Made by a program: the position numbers and the translations under genes | Origin: Streptomyces hundungensis | GTDB taxonomy: Bacteria > Actinomycetota > Actinomycetes > Streptomycetales > Streptomycetaceae | Assembly (NCBI RefSeq): GCF_003627815.1 | Contig: NZ_CP032698.1 | Span: forward strand, 806,001-870,000 | DNA length: 64,000 bases | Reading direction: 5' to 3' | Notes under the pieces: model-generated | Told to the model about the DNA's origin: nothing | Seen by the model: the letters and a program-made list of their open reading frames with translations, nothing else | The model's database searches: none | In this document: piece after piece, positions 30,886 to 41,028 of the stretch | How positions within the stretch are numbered: position 1 is the first letter of the stretch | How the letters are laid out: the number at the start of each line of letters is the position of its first letter

Positions 30886-32832
30886 ATGTGTGGCATCGCA
30901 GGCACCTACCGGTGGCCGGACGGGAAGCTCGTGACCGACCGGCTCACCGACACCCTCGCCCACCGCGGCCCGGACGGCGCGGGCCACTACAGCCACCCGC
31001 TGGGGGACGGCGACGTACACCTGGGGCACCGCAGGCTCGCCATCATCGACCTGTCCGAGACCGGCGCCCAGCCGATGGTGTCGGGCGGACTGGCCCTGAC
31101 ATACAACGGCGAGCTGTACAACTCACCTGAATTGCGGGCCGAGTTGACGGCCAAGGGGGTCCGCTTTCGCGGTACGTCCGACACCGAGGTGCTGTTGGAG
31201 GCCTGGCGGCACTGGGGCACGGACTGTCTGCCCCGGCTGCGCGGCATGTTCGCGTTCGCGGTCTTCGACGAGCGGACCGGTGAGCTGGTGCTCGCCCGCG
31301 ACCAGCTCGGCATCAAACCGCTGTTCCTGCTGCGGCGCGGGGCGGGCCTGGTGTTCGCCTCCGAACTCAAGGCGCTCGCCGCCGTGGACGGCGCGGCGCT
31401 CGAGGTGGACCACACAGCTCTGGTGGCCTCGCTCCTGTACTACTGGGTGCCGGATTCGCGCTGTGCCTTCCGGGACGTGGAGAAGCTGCCGCCGGGGAGC
31501 TGGCTGAGGTGCCGTCCCGACGGCCGGGTGGAGCGCGGCCGGTTCTGGAACCTGAAGGACGTGGCCGCCGAAGGCCGCGAGCGGGCCCTCGACGGTGAGC
31601 GGCCGGACCTGGCCGCCGTGGTCGAGGAGTCGACACGGCGGCACCTGCTGTCCGACGTACCGGTGGCGACCTTCCTCTCGGGCGGTCTCGACTCCAGTCT
31701 CCTCACCGCGCTGGCGAGCCGGCATCAGCCCGGGATCTCCGCCTACACGATCGGGTTCCGCGCCGAGGACGCCAAGTTCGAGGCGATGCCGGACGATCTG
31801 CGCTACGCCCGGCAGGTCGCCGAGCGGTTCGGCGTCGAACTGCACGAGATCGAGATCGCTCCGAACGTGCTCGACCTGCTGCCGCGGATGACGTACCACC
31901 TGGACGAGCCGATCGGTGACCCCGCGGCGATCAACACCTTCCTGATCTGCTCGGCCGCCCGGGAAGCCGGGATCAAGGTGATGCTGTCCGGGATGGGGGC
32001 CGACGAGCTGTTCGCCGGGTACCGCAAGCACCTGGCCAATGTGCTGGCGCTGCGCTATCAACGGGTGCCGCGGCCCCTGCGGCGGGGGCTGTCCTCGGCC
32101 GTGGACCGGCTTCCGGTCGCCACCTCCCGCAGGGGGTTCAGGTCGGTGCGCTTCGCGAAACGGTTCCTGTCCTTCGCCGATCTGCCGGAGGAGACCGCCT
32201 TTCGGCGCAGCTACACCCTGTACGACCAGGAGGAGTTGCTCGCACTGGTCAATCCGGACCTGTCCGGGGCCGTCCAGGACGTGCTGACCGAGCACGCGGA
32301 CGTCTACCGGGACAACGACCTCGACGACTTCGTCAACCGCATGTGCCTGGGCGACACACGGATGTTCCTGCCGGGCCTGAACCTCGCCTACACCGACCGG
32401 TCGAGCATGGCCGCCTCGACGGAGGTGCGGGTGCCCTATGTGGACGTCGAGGTGGTGAAGGCGGCGTTCGCGATCCCGGGTGACCGCAAGATCGTCGGAC
32501 GGCAGGGCAAGGCCGCCCTCAAGGAGGCGGCCACCTCGATCCTGCCCCGGGAGATCGTCTACCGGCCCAAGGGGCTGTTCAGCGCCCCCCTGCGCGCCTG
32601 GATGAGCCGGGATCTCGCGCCGCTGGTGCGCGAGGTGGTGCACGACGGGGTGCTCGTGCGTTCCGGGTTGCTGCGCCGGGACGCGCTGGCCCGGATGGTC
32701 GCCCAGGACGCCGCCGGGCAGCGGGACTTCTCCAAGCATCTGTGGCACGTGCTGACGCTCGAGCACTGGTACCGCGAGGCGACCTCCGGTTCCGGCGGGA
32801 GCACGCGCACGGCGGGCACGGAACACGGCTGA
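30886..32832 (+). CDS. asnB: Asparagine synthetase-like amidotransferase (AsnB family)
   Basis: The 648-residue enzyme keeps the N-terminal nucleophile Cys2 (MCGIAGTYRWP), the glutaminase loop AHRGPDGAGHY, and the synthetase PP-loop TFLSGGLDSS with LSGMGADELFAGY. It can therefore use glutamine and ATP to amidate a carboxylate. In glycan operons AsnB homologues are thought to amidate uronic acids, and a sugar dehydrogenase that makes uronic acids is encoded in this operon. Start chosen for Cys2, with AGGAGG eleven bases upstream. The gap to the previous gene is 2 nt. Confidence 0.93.
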   Translation: MCGIAGTYRWPDGKLVTDRLTDTLAHRGPDGAGHYSHPLGDGDVHLGHRRLAIIDLSETGAQPMVSGGLALTYNGELYNSPELRAELTAKGVRFRGTSDTEVLLEAWRHWGTDCLPRLRGMFAFAVFDERTGELVLARDQLGIKPLFLLRRGAGLVFASELKALAAVDGAALEVDHTALVASLLYYWVPDSRCAFRDVEKLPPGSWLRCRPDGRVERGRFWNLKDVAAEGRERALDGERPDLAAVVEESTRRHLLSDVPVATFLSGGLDSSLLTALASRHQPGISAYTIGFRAEDAKFEAMPDDLRYARQVAERFGVELHEIEIAPNVLDLLPRMTYHLDEPIGDPAAINTFLICSAAREAGIKVMLSGMGADELFAGYRKHLANVLALRYQRVPRPLRRGLSSAVDRLPVATSRRGFRSVRFAKRFLSFADLPEETAFRRSYTLYDQEELLALVNPDLSGAVQDVLTEHADVYRDNDLDDFVNRMCLGDTRMFLPGLNLAYTDRSSMAASTEVRVPYVDVEVVKAAFAIPGDRKIVGRQGKAALKEAATSILPREIVYRPKGLFSAPLRAWMSRDLAPLVREVVHDGVLVRSGLLRRDALARMVAQDAAGQRDFSKHLWHVLTLEHWYREATSGSGGSTRTAGTEHG

Positions 32833-32849
32833 GAAACAAGGGGACTTGG

Positions 32850-35030
32850 GTGAAACAGGTAGTGCAGAACTACAAGACCGGCGAGCTGGCGGTGCTCGAC
32901 GTGCCGGTGCCGGGGTGCAAGCCGGGCGGTGTGCTGGTGCGCAGCGCCTACTCGCTGATATCCACCGGGACCGAGCTGATGAAGGTCTCCGAGGCCGGCA
33001 TGTCGATGCTGGGCAAGGCCCGCTCCCGCCCGGACCAGGTGGCCAAGGTCATGCAGAGCGTGGCCACCAACGGGGTGCCGGCCACCTACCGCAAGGTGAT
33101 GGGCAAGCTGGACTCCTATACGCCGCTGGGCTATTCCCTGTGCGGGGTGGTCGAGCAGGTCGGCGCCGGCATCGACGAGGTGAAGGTCGGCGACCTGGTG
33201 GCCTGCGCGGGGAACGAGCACGCGCTGCACGCCGAGCTGAACTGGGTGCCGAAGAACCTCTTCACGCCGGTGCCGGACGGCCTCGCGCCACGGCACGCGG
33301 CCTTCGCCACCGTCGGGTCGATCGCGTTGCAGGGAGTGCGCCGCGGCGAGTCACACCTCGGCGACGTGGCGCTCGTCATCGGCCTCGGACTGATCGGGCA
33401 GCTTGTGGTGCAGCTCCTGACCGCCTCGGGGGTGCGGGTCGTGGGGGCCGACCCCGACCCTGAGCGCTGTGAACTCGCCGTCCGCACCGGGGCCGTGGCC
33501 TGCGGTGATCCCGCGTCCACCACCGTCGAGGCCGCCGTCGCCGAGCTCACCGGTGGCCATGGCGTCGATCAGGTCTATCTGGCCGCCGGCGGCGCGAGCA
33601 ATCAGCCCGTCGAGCTGGCCGCCCGGCTGTGCCGGGACCGCGGCCGGGTCGTCGACATCGGCAAGTGCCGTCTGGACCTGCCGTGGAACGCGTACTACGA
33701 GAAGGAACTCGACGTCCGGTTCTCCCGCAGTTACGGTCCCGGGCGCTACGACCCGGAGTACGAGCTGGACGGGCGGGACTACCCGATCGGTTACGTCCGC
33801 TGGACCGAGCGCCGCAACCTGGCGTGCTTCCTCGACCTCATGGCCCGCGGCCGGGTCGACGTGGAGCCCCTGGTCTCGCACACGGCCGACTTCGAGGACG
33901 CCGTCACGACGTACCGGCGACTGAAGGACGGCGACCTGAAAGCCGTGGCCGTGCTGTTCCGCTACCCGGCCCAGGCACCCGAGGCGGGCGCCCCGACGGC
34001 GGCGGTGCCCTCGGTACGACGCGGCGCCGGCGCGCCGACCAGGACCCGGGCCGCCGCGGGACCGGTGCGGCTCGCGTTCGTCGGCGCGGGCAACTACGCG
34101 ACGTCGATGCTGCTGCCGCATCTGGCCGGGCGTGACGGCATCGAGCTGTCGACGGTCGTCACCACGACGGCGCTGTCCGCGGCCAACGCACAGCGCAAGT
34201 TCGGCTTCACCGCGGCGACCACCGATCTCGACGCCGTGCTCGGCGACCCCGCCATCGACGCGGTGTTCGTGGTCACCCGGCACAGCTCGCACGCCGAACT
34301 GACCCGCAAGGCGCTGCTGGCCGGCAAGGCGGTCTTCGTGGAGAAGCCGCTGGCGCTCACCGAGGAAGAACTCACCGACGTCCTCGCGGCGGTGGAGGAG
34401 TCCGGCAACGACCGGTTGCAGGTGGGCTTCAACCGGCGCTTCGCGCCGCTGCTGCGGGAGGCCAAGCAACGGTTCGGTCCCCGCACCGGCCCGGCGAGCC
34501 TGCGCTATCTGGTCAACGCCGGTCGCCTGAACCAGGGCAGCTGGTACCTCCAACAGGGCGCCGAGGGCACGCGGTTCGCCGGCGAGGGCGGCCACTTCAT
34601 CGACACGGCGAGCTGGCTGCTCGGCTCCGATCCGGTCTCGGTGTACGCGCTCGCGACGGCCGGCGGCGACGACCTCCAGATCGTGCTGCGCTACCCGGAC
34701 GAGTCCACCGCCACCCTCAGCTACGTCACCACCGGCGCGCCCAATTTCCCCAAGGAGACGCTGGATCTGATCGCGGACGGCAAGGTGCTGCGGCTCGACG
34801 ACTTCGTACGGGCCTCGGTGTACGGCGACAAGCGGTGGGTCAGTTCGCGGCTGCCCAAGGCGCGGGACAAGGGTCAGTCGGCCGAGCTCGCCGCGTTCGT
34901 GCGGGCGGTGCGCACCGGCGGCCCGATGCCGGTGCCCCTCGAGTCGCTGGTCGCCACCACGGCCGCGACCCTCGCCGTGCGGACCGGCCTGGTGTGCGGC
35001 GCGCCCGTGACGTTGGCGAGGGCGCGGTGA
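32850..35030 (+). CDS. Two-domain oxidoreductase: zinc-type alcohol dehydrogenase + Gfo/Idh/MocA
   Basis: A 726-residue fusion. Residues 1-375 are a medium-chain dehydrogenase with PLGYSLCGVVEQVGAGIDEV and the cofactor site VIGLGLIGQLVVQLL. Residues 400-726 are a Gfo/Idh/MocA dehydrogenase with AFVGAGNYATSML, VFVEKPLALTEEEL and the GEGGHFIDTASWL motif. This exact pairing is frequent in actinobacterial and proteobacterial polysaccharide loci beside a heparinase-like gene and AsnB, as here. It probably oxidises and re-reduces a sugar, for example to epimerise it. The sugar is unknown. GTG 32850 follows AAGGGGA. Confidence 0.88.
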   Translation: MKQVVQNYKTGELAVLDVPVPGCKPGGVLVRSAYSLISTGTELMKVSEAGMSMLGKARSRPDQVAKVMQSVATNGVPATYRKVMGKLDSYTPLGYSLCGVVEQVGAGIDEVKVGDLVACAGNEHALHAELNWVPKNLFTPVPDGLAPRHAAFATVGSIALQGVRRGESHLGDVALVIGLGLIGQLVVQLLTASGVRVVGADPDPERCELAVRTGAVACGDPASTTVEAAVAELTGGHGVDQVYLAAGGASNQPVELAARLCRDRGRVVDIGKCRLDLPWNAYYEKELDVRFSRSYGPGRYDPEYELDGRDYPIGYVRWTERRNLACFLDLMARGRVDVEPLVSHTADFEDAVTTYRRLKDGDLKAVAVLFRYPAQAPEAGAPTAAVPSVRRGAGAPTRTRAAAGPVRLAFVGAGNYATSMLLPHLAGRDGIELSTVVTTTALSAANAQRKFGFTAATTDLDAVLGDPAIDAVFVVTRHSSHAELTRKALLAGKAVFVEKPLALTEEELTDVLAAVEESGNDRLQVGFNRRFAPLLREAKQRFGPRTGPASLRYLVNAGRLNQGSWYLQQGAEGTRFAGEGGHFIDTASWLLGSDPVSVYALATAGGDDLQIVLRYPDESTATLSYVTTGAPNFPKETLDLIADGKVLRLDDFVRASVYGDKRWVSSRLPKARDKGQSAELAAFVRAVRTGGPMPVPLESLVATTAATLAVRTGLVCGAPVTLARAR

Positions 35031-36997
35031 CCCTGAGCGCGAGCTGGTACCTGCGGCGTCTTTCCCGGATGGGACCGCGGGAGATCGCCGGGCGGGCCGG
35101 CGACGCGGTGCGCAGACGGCGCCGGCGCTCGGCGCCGCCCACCTGCCCGCGCACGACCGGCTGCCGGTTCGCGACGGCACTGCCGGCCGGGGCGGTGCTC
35201 GCCGTGCCGCCGGACGCGGCGAAGCGTCTCGTCGTCGAGGCGGACCGGCTGATGTCGGGGCGCGCCGAGTACTTCGGCGTGGCCCGCGACGACCTGGTCG
35301 ACCCGGACTGGTGGTACGACCCGAAGACCGGACGCCGGGCCGGGCACGGCCACGCCTTCGACGTGCCGTACCGCGACGAGAGCGTGGTCGGGGACATCAA
35401 GCAGATCTGGGAGCCGTCCCGGCACCAGTATCTGACGGTGCTCGCCGCCGCCTACGCGATCACCGGTGAAGACCGGTACGCCGAGCGCGTGGCCCAGCAC
35501 CTGCGGTCGTGGTGGGCGGTCAACCCGCCCTTGCACGGCGTGCATTGGATCAGCGGCATCGAGCTGGGCATCCGGCTCCTGTCCTGGGTGTGGATCCGCC
35601 GGCTGCTCGACGGCTGGTCGGGTGCCCCCGCACTGTTCGAGAACAACGCGGTGGCGGTGAACCAGGTCTGGCACCACCAGCGCTGGCTTGCCGACTTCCC
35701 CAGCCGGGGGTCCTCGGCGAACAACCACGTCATCGCCGAGGCGGCCGGGCAGTTCGCGGCGGCCTGCGCGTTCCCGTGGTTTTCCACCTCGGCGCGCTGG
35801 CGCTCCGGCGCGCTGCGCTCCCTCGAACGGCATCTGCGCGCCAACACCTTTGCTTCCGGCCTCAACCGCGAGCTGGCCACCGAGTACCACGGCCTCGTAC
35901 TGGAACTGGGTCTGGCCGCGGTGGCCGAGGCGGATGCCTCCGGTGTGCCGGTCCCCGACTCCGTCCGCCGTGTGCTGTTGGGAATGACCGACGCCCTCGC
36001 GGCCGTCGTGGACAGCCGGCTGCGGCCGCCGCGCCAGGGCGACGCGGACGACGGCCACGGTCTGGTCGTGGACGGCGCGGGCACCGACCGCTGGGCCTCC
36101 CTGCTGGCCACCGGCGAAGCCGTGTTCGGCCGGCTCGACTGGTGGCCCACGGTCACCGGCACCGATGTGCGCACCCCGCTCCTCGCCGCGCTCATCCGGC
36201 CCCGCCCGTCCGGGGCGCCCGCGCCGGCCGTGGGCCGCCCGGCGACCCGGCCCGACCACTTCCCCGATGCGGGCCTGACCATCCTGCGCGGCCCGGGCGG
36301 GCTCTGGTGCCGCTGCGACGGCGGCCCGCACGGCTTCCTCTCCATCGCCGCGCACGCCCATGCGGACGCGCTGTCCGTGGAGGTGCGGCACGACGGGGTC
36401 GACGTACTCGCCGACCCCGGCACGTACTGCTACCACGGACAGCCCGAGTGGCGGCGCTACTTCCGCTCGACCCTCGGCCACAACACGCTGCAACTGGACG
36501 GCGCCGACCAGTCGGTCTCCGGCGGCCCGTTCCTGTGGACCCGGCACGCCCGCAGCCGCGTCCTGGGCATGGACCGGTCCGAGGCGGGTGTAATCCGCTG
36601 GTGTGCCGAGCACGACGGCTACCGGGACTCCGTGCACCGCCGCAGGGCCGAACTGGCCGCCGCTGGAGGTGAGTTGCGGATCACGGACGAGGTGCGGGGC
36701 CCGCGCCGGGCCGTGCGTCTGGCCTTCCACCTCGGCCCGCTCATCACCGCGGACCTGGAGGGAAACCGGGCGTCGCTCACCTGGTCCCGGGACGGCGAGG
36801 GCCGCTCCGCCACGCTCGATCTGCCGCCCCAGCTGTCCTGGCGGGCGCATCGCGGCGAGAGCGATCCGCCGCTCGGCTGGTACTCCCCCGGCTTCGGACG
36901 CAAGGAACCCGCCACCACCCTGGTGGGGACCGGCTTCGCCGACGGCTCGGAGAGGTTCGTCACCGTCCTCGCCTTCCGCGATCAGGGGGCCCCGTGA
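35027..36997 (+). CDS. Heparinase II/III-like (alginate lyase) protein
   Basis: This 656-residue protein starts at GTG 35027, overlapping as GTGA. It has an N-terminal alpha/alpha toroid (HQYLTVLAAAYAITGEDRYA; HWISGIELGIRLLSW; SSANNHVIAEAAGQF) and a C-terminal beta-sandwich with AHAHADALSVEVRHDG and STLGHNTLQLDG, the hallmarks of heparinase II/III proteins. No signal peptide is seen, so it may act inside the cell. In such loci it is thought to edit or cleave a uronic-acid-containing polymer or to have a non-lytic role in its synthesis. Confidence 0.88.
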   Translation: MTLSASWYLRRLSRMGPREIAGRAGDAVRRRRRRSAPPTCPRTTGCRFATALPAGAVLAVPPDAAKRLVVEADRLMSGRAEYFGVARDDLVDPDWWYDPKTGRRAGHGHAFDVPYRDESVVGDIKQIWEPSRHQYLTVLAAAYAITGEDRYAERVAQHLRSWWAVNPPLHGVHWISGIELGIRLLSWVWIRRLLDGWSGAPALFENNAVAVNQVWHHQRWLADFPSRGSSANNHVIAEAAGQFAAACAFPWFSTSARWRSGALRSLERHLRANTFASGLNRELATEYHGLVLELGLAAVAEADASGVPVPDSVRRVLLGMTDALAAVVDSRLRPPRQGDADDGHGLVVDGAGTDRWASLLATGEAVFGRLDWWPTVTGTDVRTPLLAALIRPRPSGAPAPAVGRPATRPDHFPDAGLTILRGPGGLWCRCDGGPHGFLSIAAHAHADALSVEVRHDGVDVLADPGTYCYHGQPEWRRYFRSTLGHNTLQLDGADQSVSGGPFLWTRHARSRVLGMDRSEAGVIRWCAEHDGYRDSVHRRRAELAAAGGELRITDEVRGPRRAVRLAFHLGPLITADLEGNRASLTWSRDGEGRSATLDLPPQLSWRAHRGESDPPLGWYSPGFGRKEPATTLVGTGFADGSERFVTVLAFRDQGAP

Positions 36998-38532
36998 CGA
37001 TCGCGTGGCGGCACCGGGCACGGCCGGCGGCGGCGCTGGCGCTGATCCTGCTCGTGGCGACCGCCTGCACGAGTGCACCGGACGGCCCGGCGGAACCGAC
37101 CGGTACCGCCAGCGCGTCCGGGGCGCCCTCGCTGTCCGTGGCCCGGGTGTGCGCCAAGGCGCCGGCCGGCCCGACCAAGGCCCCGGCAGGGGCGGTGCCG
37201 GTCGACCCCGCGGTGGTCGGCGACCTCGCCACCAAGACCAAGAGCAATCCCCCCAAGACCACGTTCTGGCTCGCTTCCGGCACGCACCGCCTCGAACAGG
37301 ACCGCTACGCCCAGGTCATCCCCAAGGACGGGGACAGCTATCTCGGCGCGCCGGGCGCGGTGCTCGACGGCCACAAGACGAACCAGTACGCCTTCGGCGG
37401 CGCCGCCCGCGACGTCTCCCTGCGCTATGTGACCGTGCAGGGTTTCGTCGCGCCGCAGAACGAGGGCGTGGTCAACCACGACTCGGCCGACGGATGGCTG
37501 ATCGAGCACACGACCATCCAGAACAACTCCGGCGCCGGTCTGATGGCCGGTGTCCACCAGCAGGTCCGCGCGAGTTGCCTGCGCGGCAACGGACAGTACG
37601 GCATGAACGCCTACAAGAACGGCGCCCCTCTCACCGGTCTCGTGCTGGAAGGCAATGAGATCGCGGGCAACAACACCGACGACTGGGAGCGGCGCACCCC
37701 CGGCTGCGGCTGCACGGGAGGCGTCAAGTTCTGGGCCGTCAACGGCGCGGATCTGCGCGGCAATTGGGTGCACGACAACCGCGGCACCGGATTGTGGGCG
37801 GACACCAACAACAACGACTTCCGCATCGAGAACAACGTGGTCGAGGCCAACGACGGGGCCGCGCTGATCTACGAGACCAGCTACAACGCGGTCATCCGGA
37901 ACAACTCCTTCCTGCGGAACAACTGGGTCGAGGGCCGCAAGTACGCCGACCGCGGGGACACCTTCCCCTATCCGACCGTCTACGTGTCCGAGTCCGGCGG
38001 CGAACCGCGGATCCACGCCCGCACCAACAAGATCGAGATCTACGGGAACACGCTGGAGAACAACTGGTCCGGCATCACCCTGTGGGAGAACGCCGACCGG
38101 TTCTGCAACAGCCCGGCCAACACCTCGTCCGGCGACTGCACTCTGCTGGTGCCGCACTCCGAGCGCTGTGCGCGCCCGGCGATCGCGACCGCGCCGCTCT
38201 ACGCCGACTGCCGGTGGAAGACCCAGCGGGTGGACATCCACGACAACCGCTTCGTCCTGGACCCCTCCGTCGTCAAGTGCACGGTGCGATGCGACCGCAT
38301 GGCGCTCCTCGCCAACTACGGCACCTATCCGGACTGGTCGCCGTACCACGGTGAGCAGGTGGCCGAGGCGATCACGCTGAAGCAGGACAACCGCTGGCAC
38401 CACAACGTCTATGTCGGGCCGTGGAAGTTCGTCGCCGAGGACCCGAGCCGGGTGCTCGACGCCGGGCAATGGCAGGGCACGCCGTACCGGCAGGACGCGG
38501 ACAGCACCTTCGCTCCTCAGGCCGGTGGTTGA
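36994..38532 (+). CDS. Right-handed parallel beta-helix lipoprotein
   Basis: The 512-residue product has a lipoprotein signal (ALALILLVATACTSAP; Cys27 at the lipobox). It then has many short repeats typical of a parallel beta-helix: VTVQGFVAPQNEGVV, TTIQNNSGAGLMAG, GNWVHDNRGTGLWAD, NNVVEANDGAALIYE. Carbohydrate lyases, epimerases and tail-spike proteins share this fold. Cysteines in the C-terminal third probably pair outside the cell. In this operon an extracellular C5-epimerase, lyase or binding protein acting on the polymer is plausible. GTGA overlap with the heparinase-like gene. Confidence 0.87.
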   Translation: MTIAWRHRARPAAALALILLVATACTSAPDGPAEPTGTASASGAPSLSVARVCAKAPAGPTKAPAGAVPVDPAVVGDLATKTKSNPPKTTFWLASGTHRLEQDRYAQVIPKDGDSYLGAPGAVLDGHKTNQYAFGGAARDVSLRYVTVQGFVAPQNEGVVNHDSADGWLIEHTTIQNNSGAGLMAGVHQQVRASCLRGNGQYGMNAYKNGAPLTGLVLEGNEIAGNNTDDWERRTPGCGCTGGVKFWAVNGADLRGNWVHDNRGTGLWADTNNNDFRIENNVVEANDGAALIYETSYNAVIRNNSFLRNNWVEGRKYADRGDTFPYPTVYVSESGGEPRIHARTNKIEIYGNTLENNWSGITLWENADRFCNSPANTSSGDCTLLVPHSERCARPAIATAPLYADCRWKTQRVDIHDNRFVLDPSVVKCTVRCDRMALLANYGTYPDWSPYHGEQVAEAITLKQDNRWHHNVYVGPWKFVAEDPSRVLDAGQWQGTPYRQDADSTFAPQAGG

Positions 38533-38533
38533 C

Positions 38534-39811
38534 ATGGGTGGGGAGCTGCGACGCGGTGGGCCGACGGAGGGTTCCGTCACCACCGAGACACGACCTGCCG
38601 CGCCACCCGGGCTTGTAGGGACGGTCTGGGGGCTGCTGATCCTCAACACGCTCGGCTCCGCCGGGGCGAAGACCATCGTCCCGCTGCCCCGTTCCCTCAT
38701 CCAGCTGGTCACCATGGGCTCGCTGGTCACCGCCTTCGCGCTGGCGCTCACCCTGAACCCGCGCCTGCGGGTGCGATCCGGCGCCCTGCTGTCCCTGCTC
38801 ACCCTGCTGCTGGTGTCGAGCGTGATCTCCAGTGCTCACCTGGAGGCCGGGTTCGGCGCCCTGTTCCGGTGTTTCCGGCTCGCCCTGTTCGTCGGCACGC
38901 TGTGGCTGCTCAGCCGCTGGTGGGGCGGCCTGGCACTCGTCAGGCCCCACATCCGGATGTACTTCGCGGTGCTCGGGTCGGTGGCCGTCGGGCTTGCCGT
39001 CTCGCCCGGCGCCGCGCTGCCCGGGCTCTACGGCGGGCGGCTGGTCGGTGCGGTGTGGCCGCTCACGCCGCCGCAGATCGGCCAGTACGCGGCGGTGATC
39101 ATCGGGCTCACCGTGCTGCTCGTCCTGGGCCGTCGCACCGACCGCACCAGCGCGCTGGTGGTGATCGTGCCCTCGCTCGTCCTGCTCGCGCTGACCCACA
39201 CCCGGACCGCGACGCTCGGCCTGCTCATCGGTCTTGCGCTCGCCATCGGCTCGCTCGTCCTGACCAGCCCCGCCGCCCGCCGGCTCTTCACCTGGACCGT
39301 GCCGTGCGCCGCGGTGGCCGCCGTGGTGTTCAGTTCGGCCCTCCAGACGTGGTTCCTGCGCGGGCAGAGCAAGGAGAACTTCTCCAACCTCACCGGCCGG
39401 GCCAAGGTGTGGGACGCGCTGCTCGCGGCGCCCCGGACGACCGGGGAGCAGGTGTTCGGCGTGGGCCTTGGCGACAAGTCGTTCGGCGGTCTGCCGATCG
39501 ACAACAGCTGGCTGGCCATCTACAACGAGCAGGGTCTGGTCGGCATCGCCCTGGTGGCCGCGCTCATGCTCGTCCTCGCCGGTGTCGCGCTGCTGCGGCC
39601 GCCGTCGCTCGAGCGGGCCTGCGCGATCTTCCTGATCAGCTACTGCGCGATCGCCTCGTACACCGAGGCGGGCCTCGGCGACGCGTCCCCGTATCTGCTC
39701 CATCTGGCCCTGGCCGCCTCGCTGCTGGCGGCGCCCGCCGAGGCCGCCCCGCTCGCGGTGCCCCGGGGGCCTCGACGGCGTGTCCCGCGCTGGGCGGAGG
39801 ACGTGAGGTGA
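38534..39811 (+). CDS. wzy: O-antigen polymerase-like membrane protein (Wzy)
   Basis: The 425-residue protein has about ten to twelve hydrophobic helices and the extracellular loop GRAKVWDALLAAP followed by FGVGLGDKSFGG, the Wzy_C (O-antigen ligase/polymerase) pattern. It would join lipid-linked repeat units outside the membrane. ATG 38534 follows the previous stop after one base. Wzy proteins are poorly conserved, so the call rests on topology, the loop and the operon. Confidence 0.8.
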   Translation: MGGELRRGGPTEGSVTTETRPAAPPGLVGTVWGLLILNTLGSAGAKTIVPLPRSLIQLVTMGSLVTAFALALTLNPRLRVRSGALLSLLTLLLVSSVISSAHLEAGFGALFRCFRLALFVGTLWLLSRWWGGLALVRPHIRMYFAVLGSVAVGLAVSPGAALPGLYGGRLVGAVWPLTPPQIGQYAAVIIGLTVLLVLGRRTDRTSALVVIVPSLVLLALTHTRTATLGLLIGLALAIGSLVLTSPAARRLFTWTVPCAAVAAVVFSSALQTWFLRGQSKENFSNLTGRAKVWDALLAAPRTTGEQVFGVGLGDKSFGGLPIDNSWLAIYNEQGLVGIALVAALMLVLAGVALLRPPSLERACAIFLISYCAIASYTEAGLGDASPYLLHLALAASLLAAPAEAAPLAVPRGPRRRVPRWAEDVR

Positions 39812-41028
39812 CCCCACCCCTGCACGTTCTGGTCGTGCACAACCGCTACTCCTCGGCGCAGCCGAGCGGGGAGAACACCGTCGTGGACCAGGAGGTGGCG
39901 TTGCTGCGCGCGGCGGGCCACCGGGTCGAGGTGTTCGAGCGGCGCAGTGACGACATCTCCGGCCTGTCCTTGCTCGGCAAGGCGGCGCTGCCGCTCCGCG
40001 TGCCCTGGAATCCGTCGGTCCGCGCGGAGCTCGCCACGCGGCTTCGCACCGAGCGTCCGGACGTGGTCCACGTCCACAACGTCTTCCCGCTGCTGTCTCC
40101 CGCGGTCCTGGCCGCCTGTGCCGACGCCCGGGTGCCCGCGGTGGCCACGCTGCACAACTACACCCAGGTCTGCCCGCCCGGCACGCTGCGCAGGGACGGC
40201 CGGCCCTGCGCCGAGTGTGTCGGGGCGACGCCGTTGCCCGCCGTCCGGCACGGCTGCTACCGCGGCTCCCGCCTCGCCACGGTGCCGCTCGCGGTCAGCC
40301 TGTCGGTCAACCGGCGGCGCTGGTGGTCCGGCGTGGAGCGGTTCCTGTGCATCTCCGCGGCGCAGCGCGAGGTCCTGGTACGGGCCGGCATGCCGTCCGA
40401 GCGGCTGGCGGTGAAGCACAACTTCGTGCCGGAGCCGGGCGTGCGGCGGGTGGGTGACGGCGAGTACCTGCTGTATCTGGGGCGACTCGCGGAGGCCAAG
40501 GGCGTACCGCTGCTCATGGCCGCGTGGGACGAACTCGCCGCCGGAGGCGGTGTGGGCGTGCCGTTGGTGATCGCCGGCGCCGGGCCGCTGGAGCGGGAGG
40601 TCGCCGCCTGGGCGGCGGGCCGGGACGACGTGCGGTACGTCGGCCTGTACGACGCGGCGCAAGTCCAGAAGGCGATCGCGCGATCGGTCGCGGTGGTGGC
40701 TCCCTCGACCTGGCAGGAGGCGTTCGGCCTGGTGGTCGTGGAGGCGATGGCGGCGGGGGTCCCCGCCGTCGCCGCCGGTCACGGCGCCTTCGTCGAGCTC
40801 GTCGAGGACGGGGTGGCCGGGCTGCTGCACCGGCCGGGCGAGCCCGCATCGCTCGCGTCCTGTCTGCGCCGGATCACCGCCGAGCCGTCCCGCAACCGCG
40901 AGATGGGCCGGGCGGCCCGGCGCCGTTACGAGCAGGGCTTCAGCCCGGCCGTCGGGCTCGAGCACCTGGTGGAGGAGTACCGCACCGCGATCGCGGGACG
41001 GTCACAACGCATGGGGGGCAGCACATGA
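39808..41028 (+). CDS. Glycosyltransferase family 4
   Basis: This 406-residue GT-B enzyme has VVHNRYSSAQPSGENTVVDQ at the N-terminus, HVHNVFPLLSP, the linker LYLGRLAEAKGVP, and the donor site APSTWQEAFGLVVVEAMAAG. Starts at GTG 39808, overlapping the polymerase stop. The CPPGTLRRDGRPCAEC cysteine-rich insert after HNYTQV is common in this subgroup of capsular mannosyl/rhamnosyl-type transferases. The sugar is unknown. Confidence 0.9.
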   Translation: MTPPLHVLVVHNRYSSAQPSGENTVVDQEVALLRAAGHRVEVFERRSDDISGLSLLGKAALPLRVPWNPSVRAELATRLRTERPDVVHVHNVFPLLSPAVLAACADARVPAVATLHNYTQVCPPGTLRRDGRPCAECVGATPLPAVRHGCYRGSRLATVPLAVSLSVNRRRWWSGVERFLCISAAQREVLVRAGMPSERLAVKHNFVPEPGVRRVGDGEYLLYLGRLAEAKGVPLLMAAWDELAAGGGVGVPLVIAGAGPLEREVAAWAAGRDDVRYVGLYDAAQVQKAIARSVAVVAPSTWQEAFGLVVVEAMAAGVPAVAAGHGAFVELVEDGVAGLLHRPGEPASLASCLRRITAEPSRNREMGRAARRRYEQGFSPAVGLEHLVEEYRTAIAGRSQRMGGST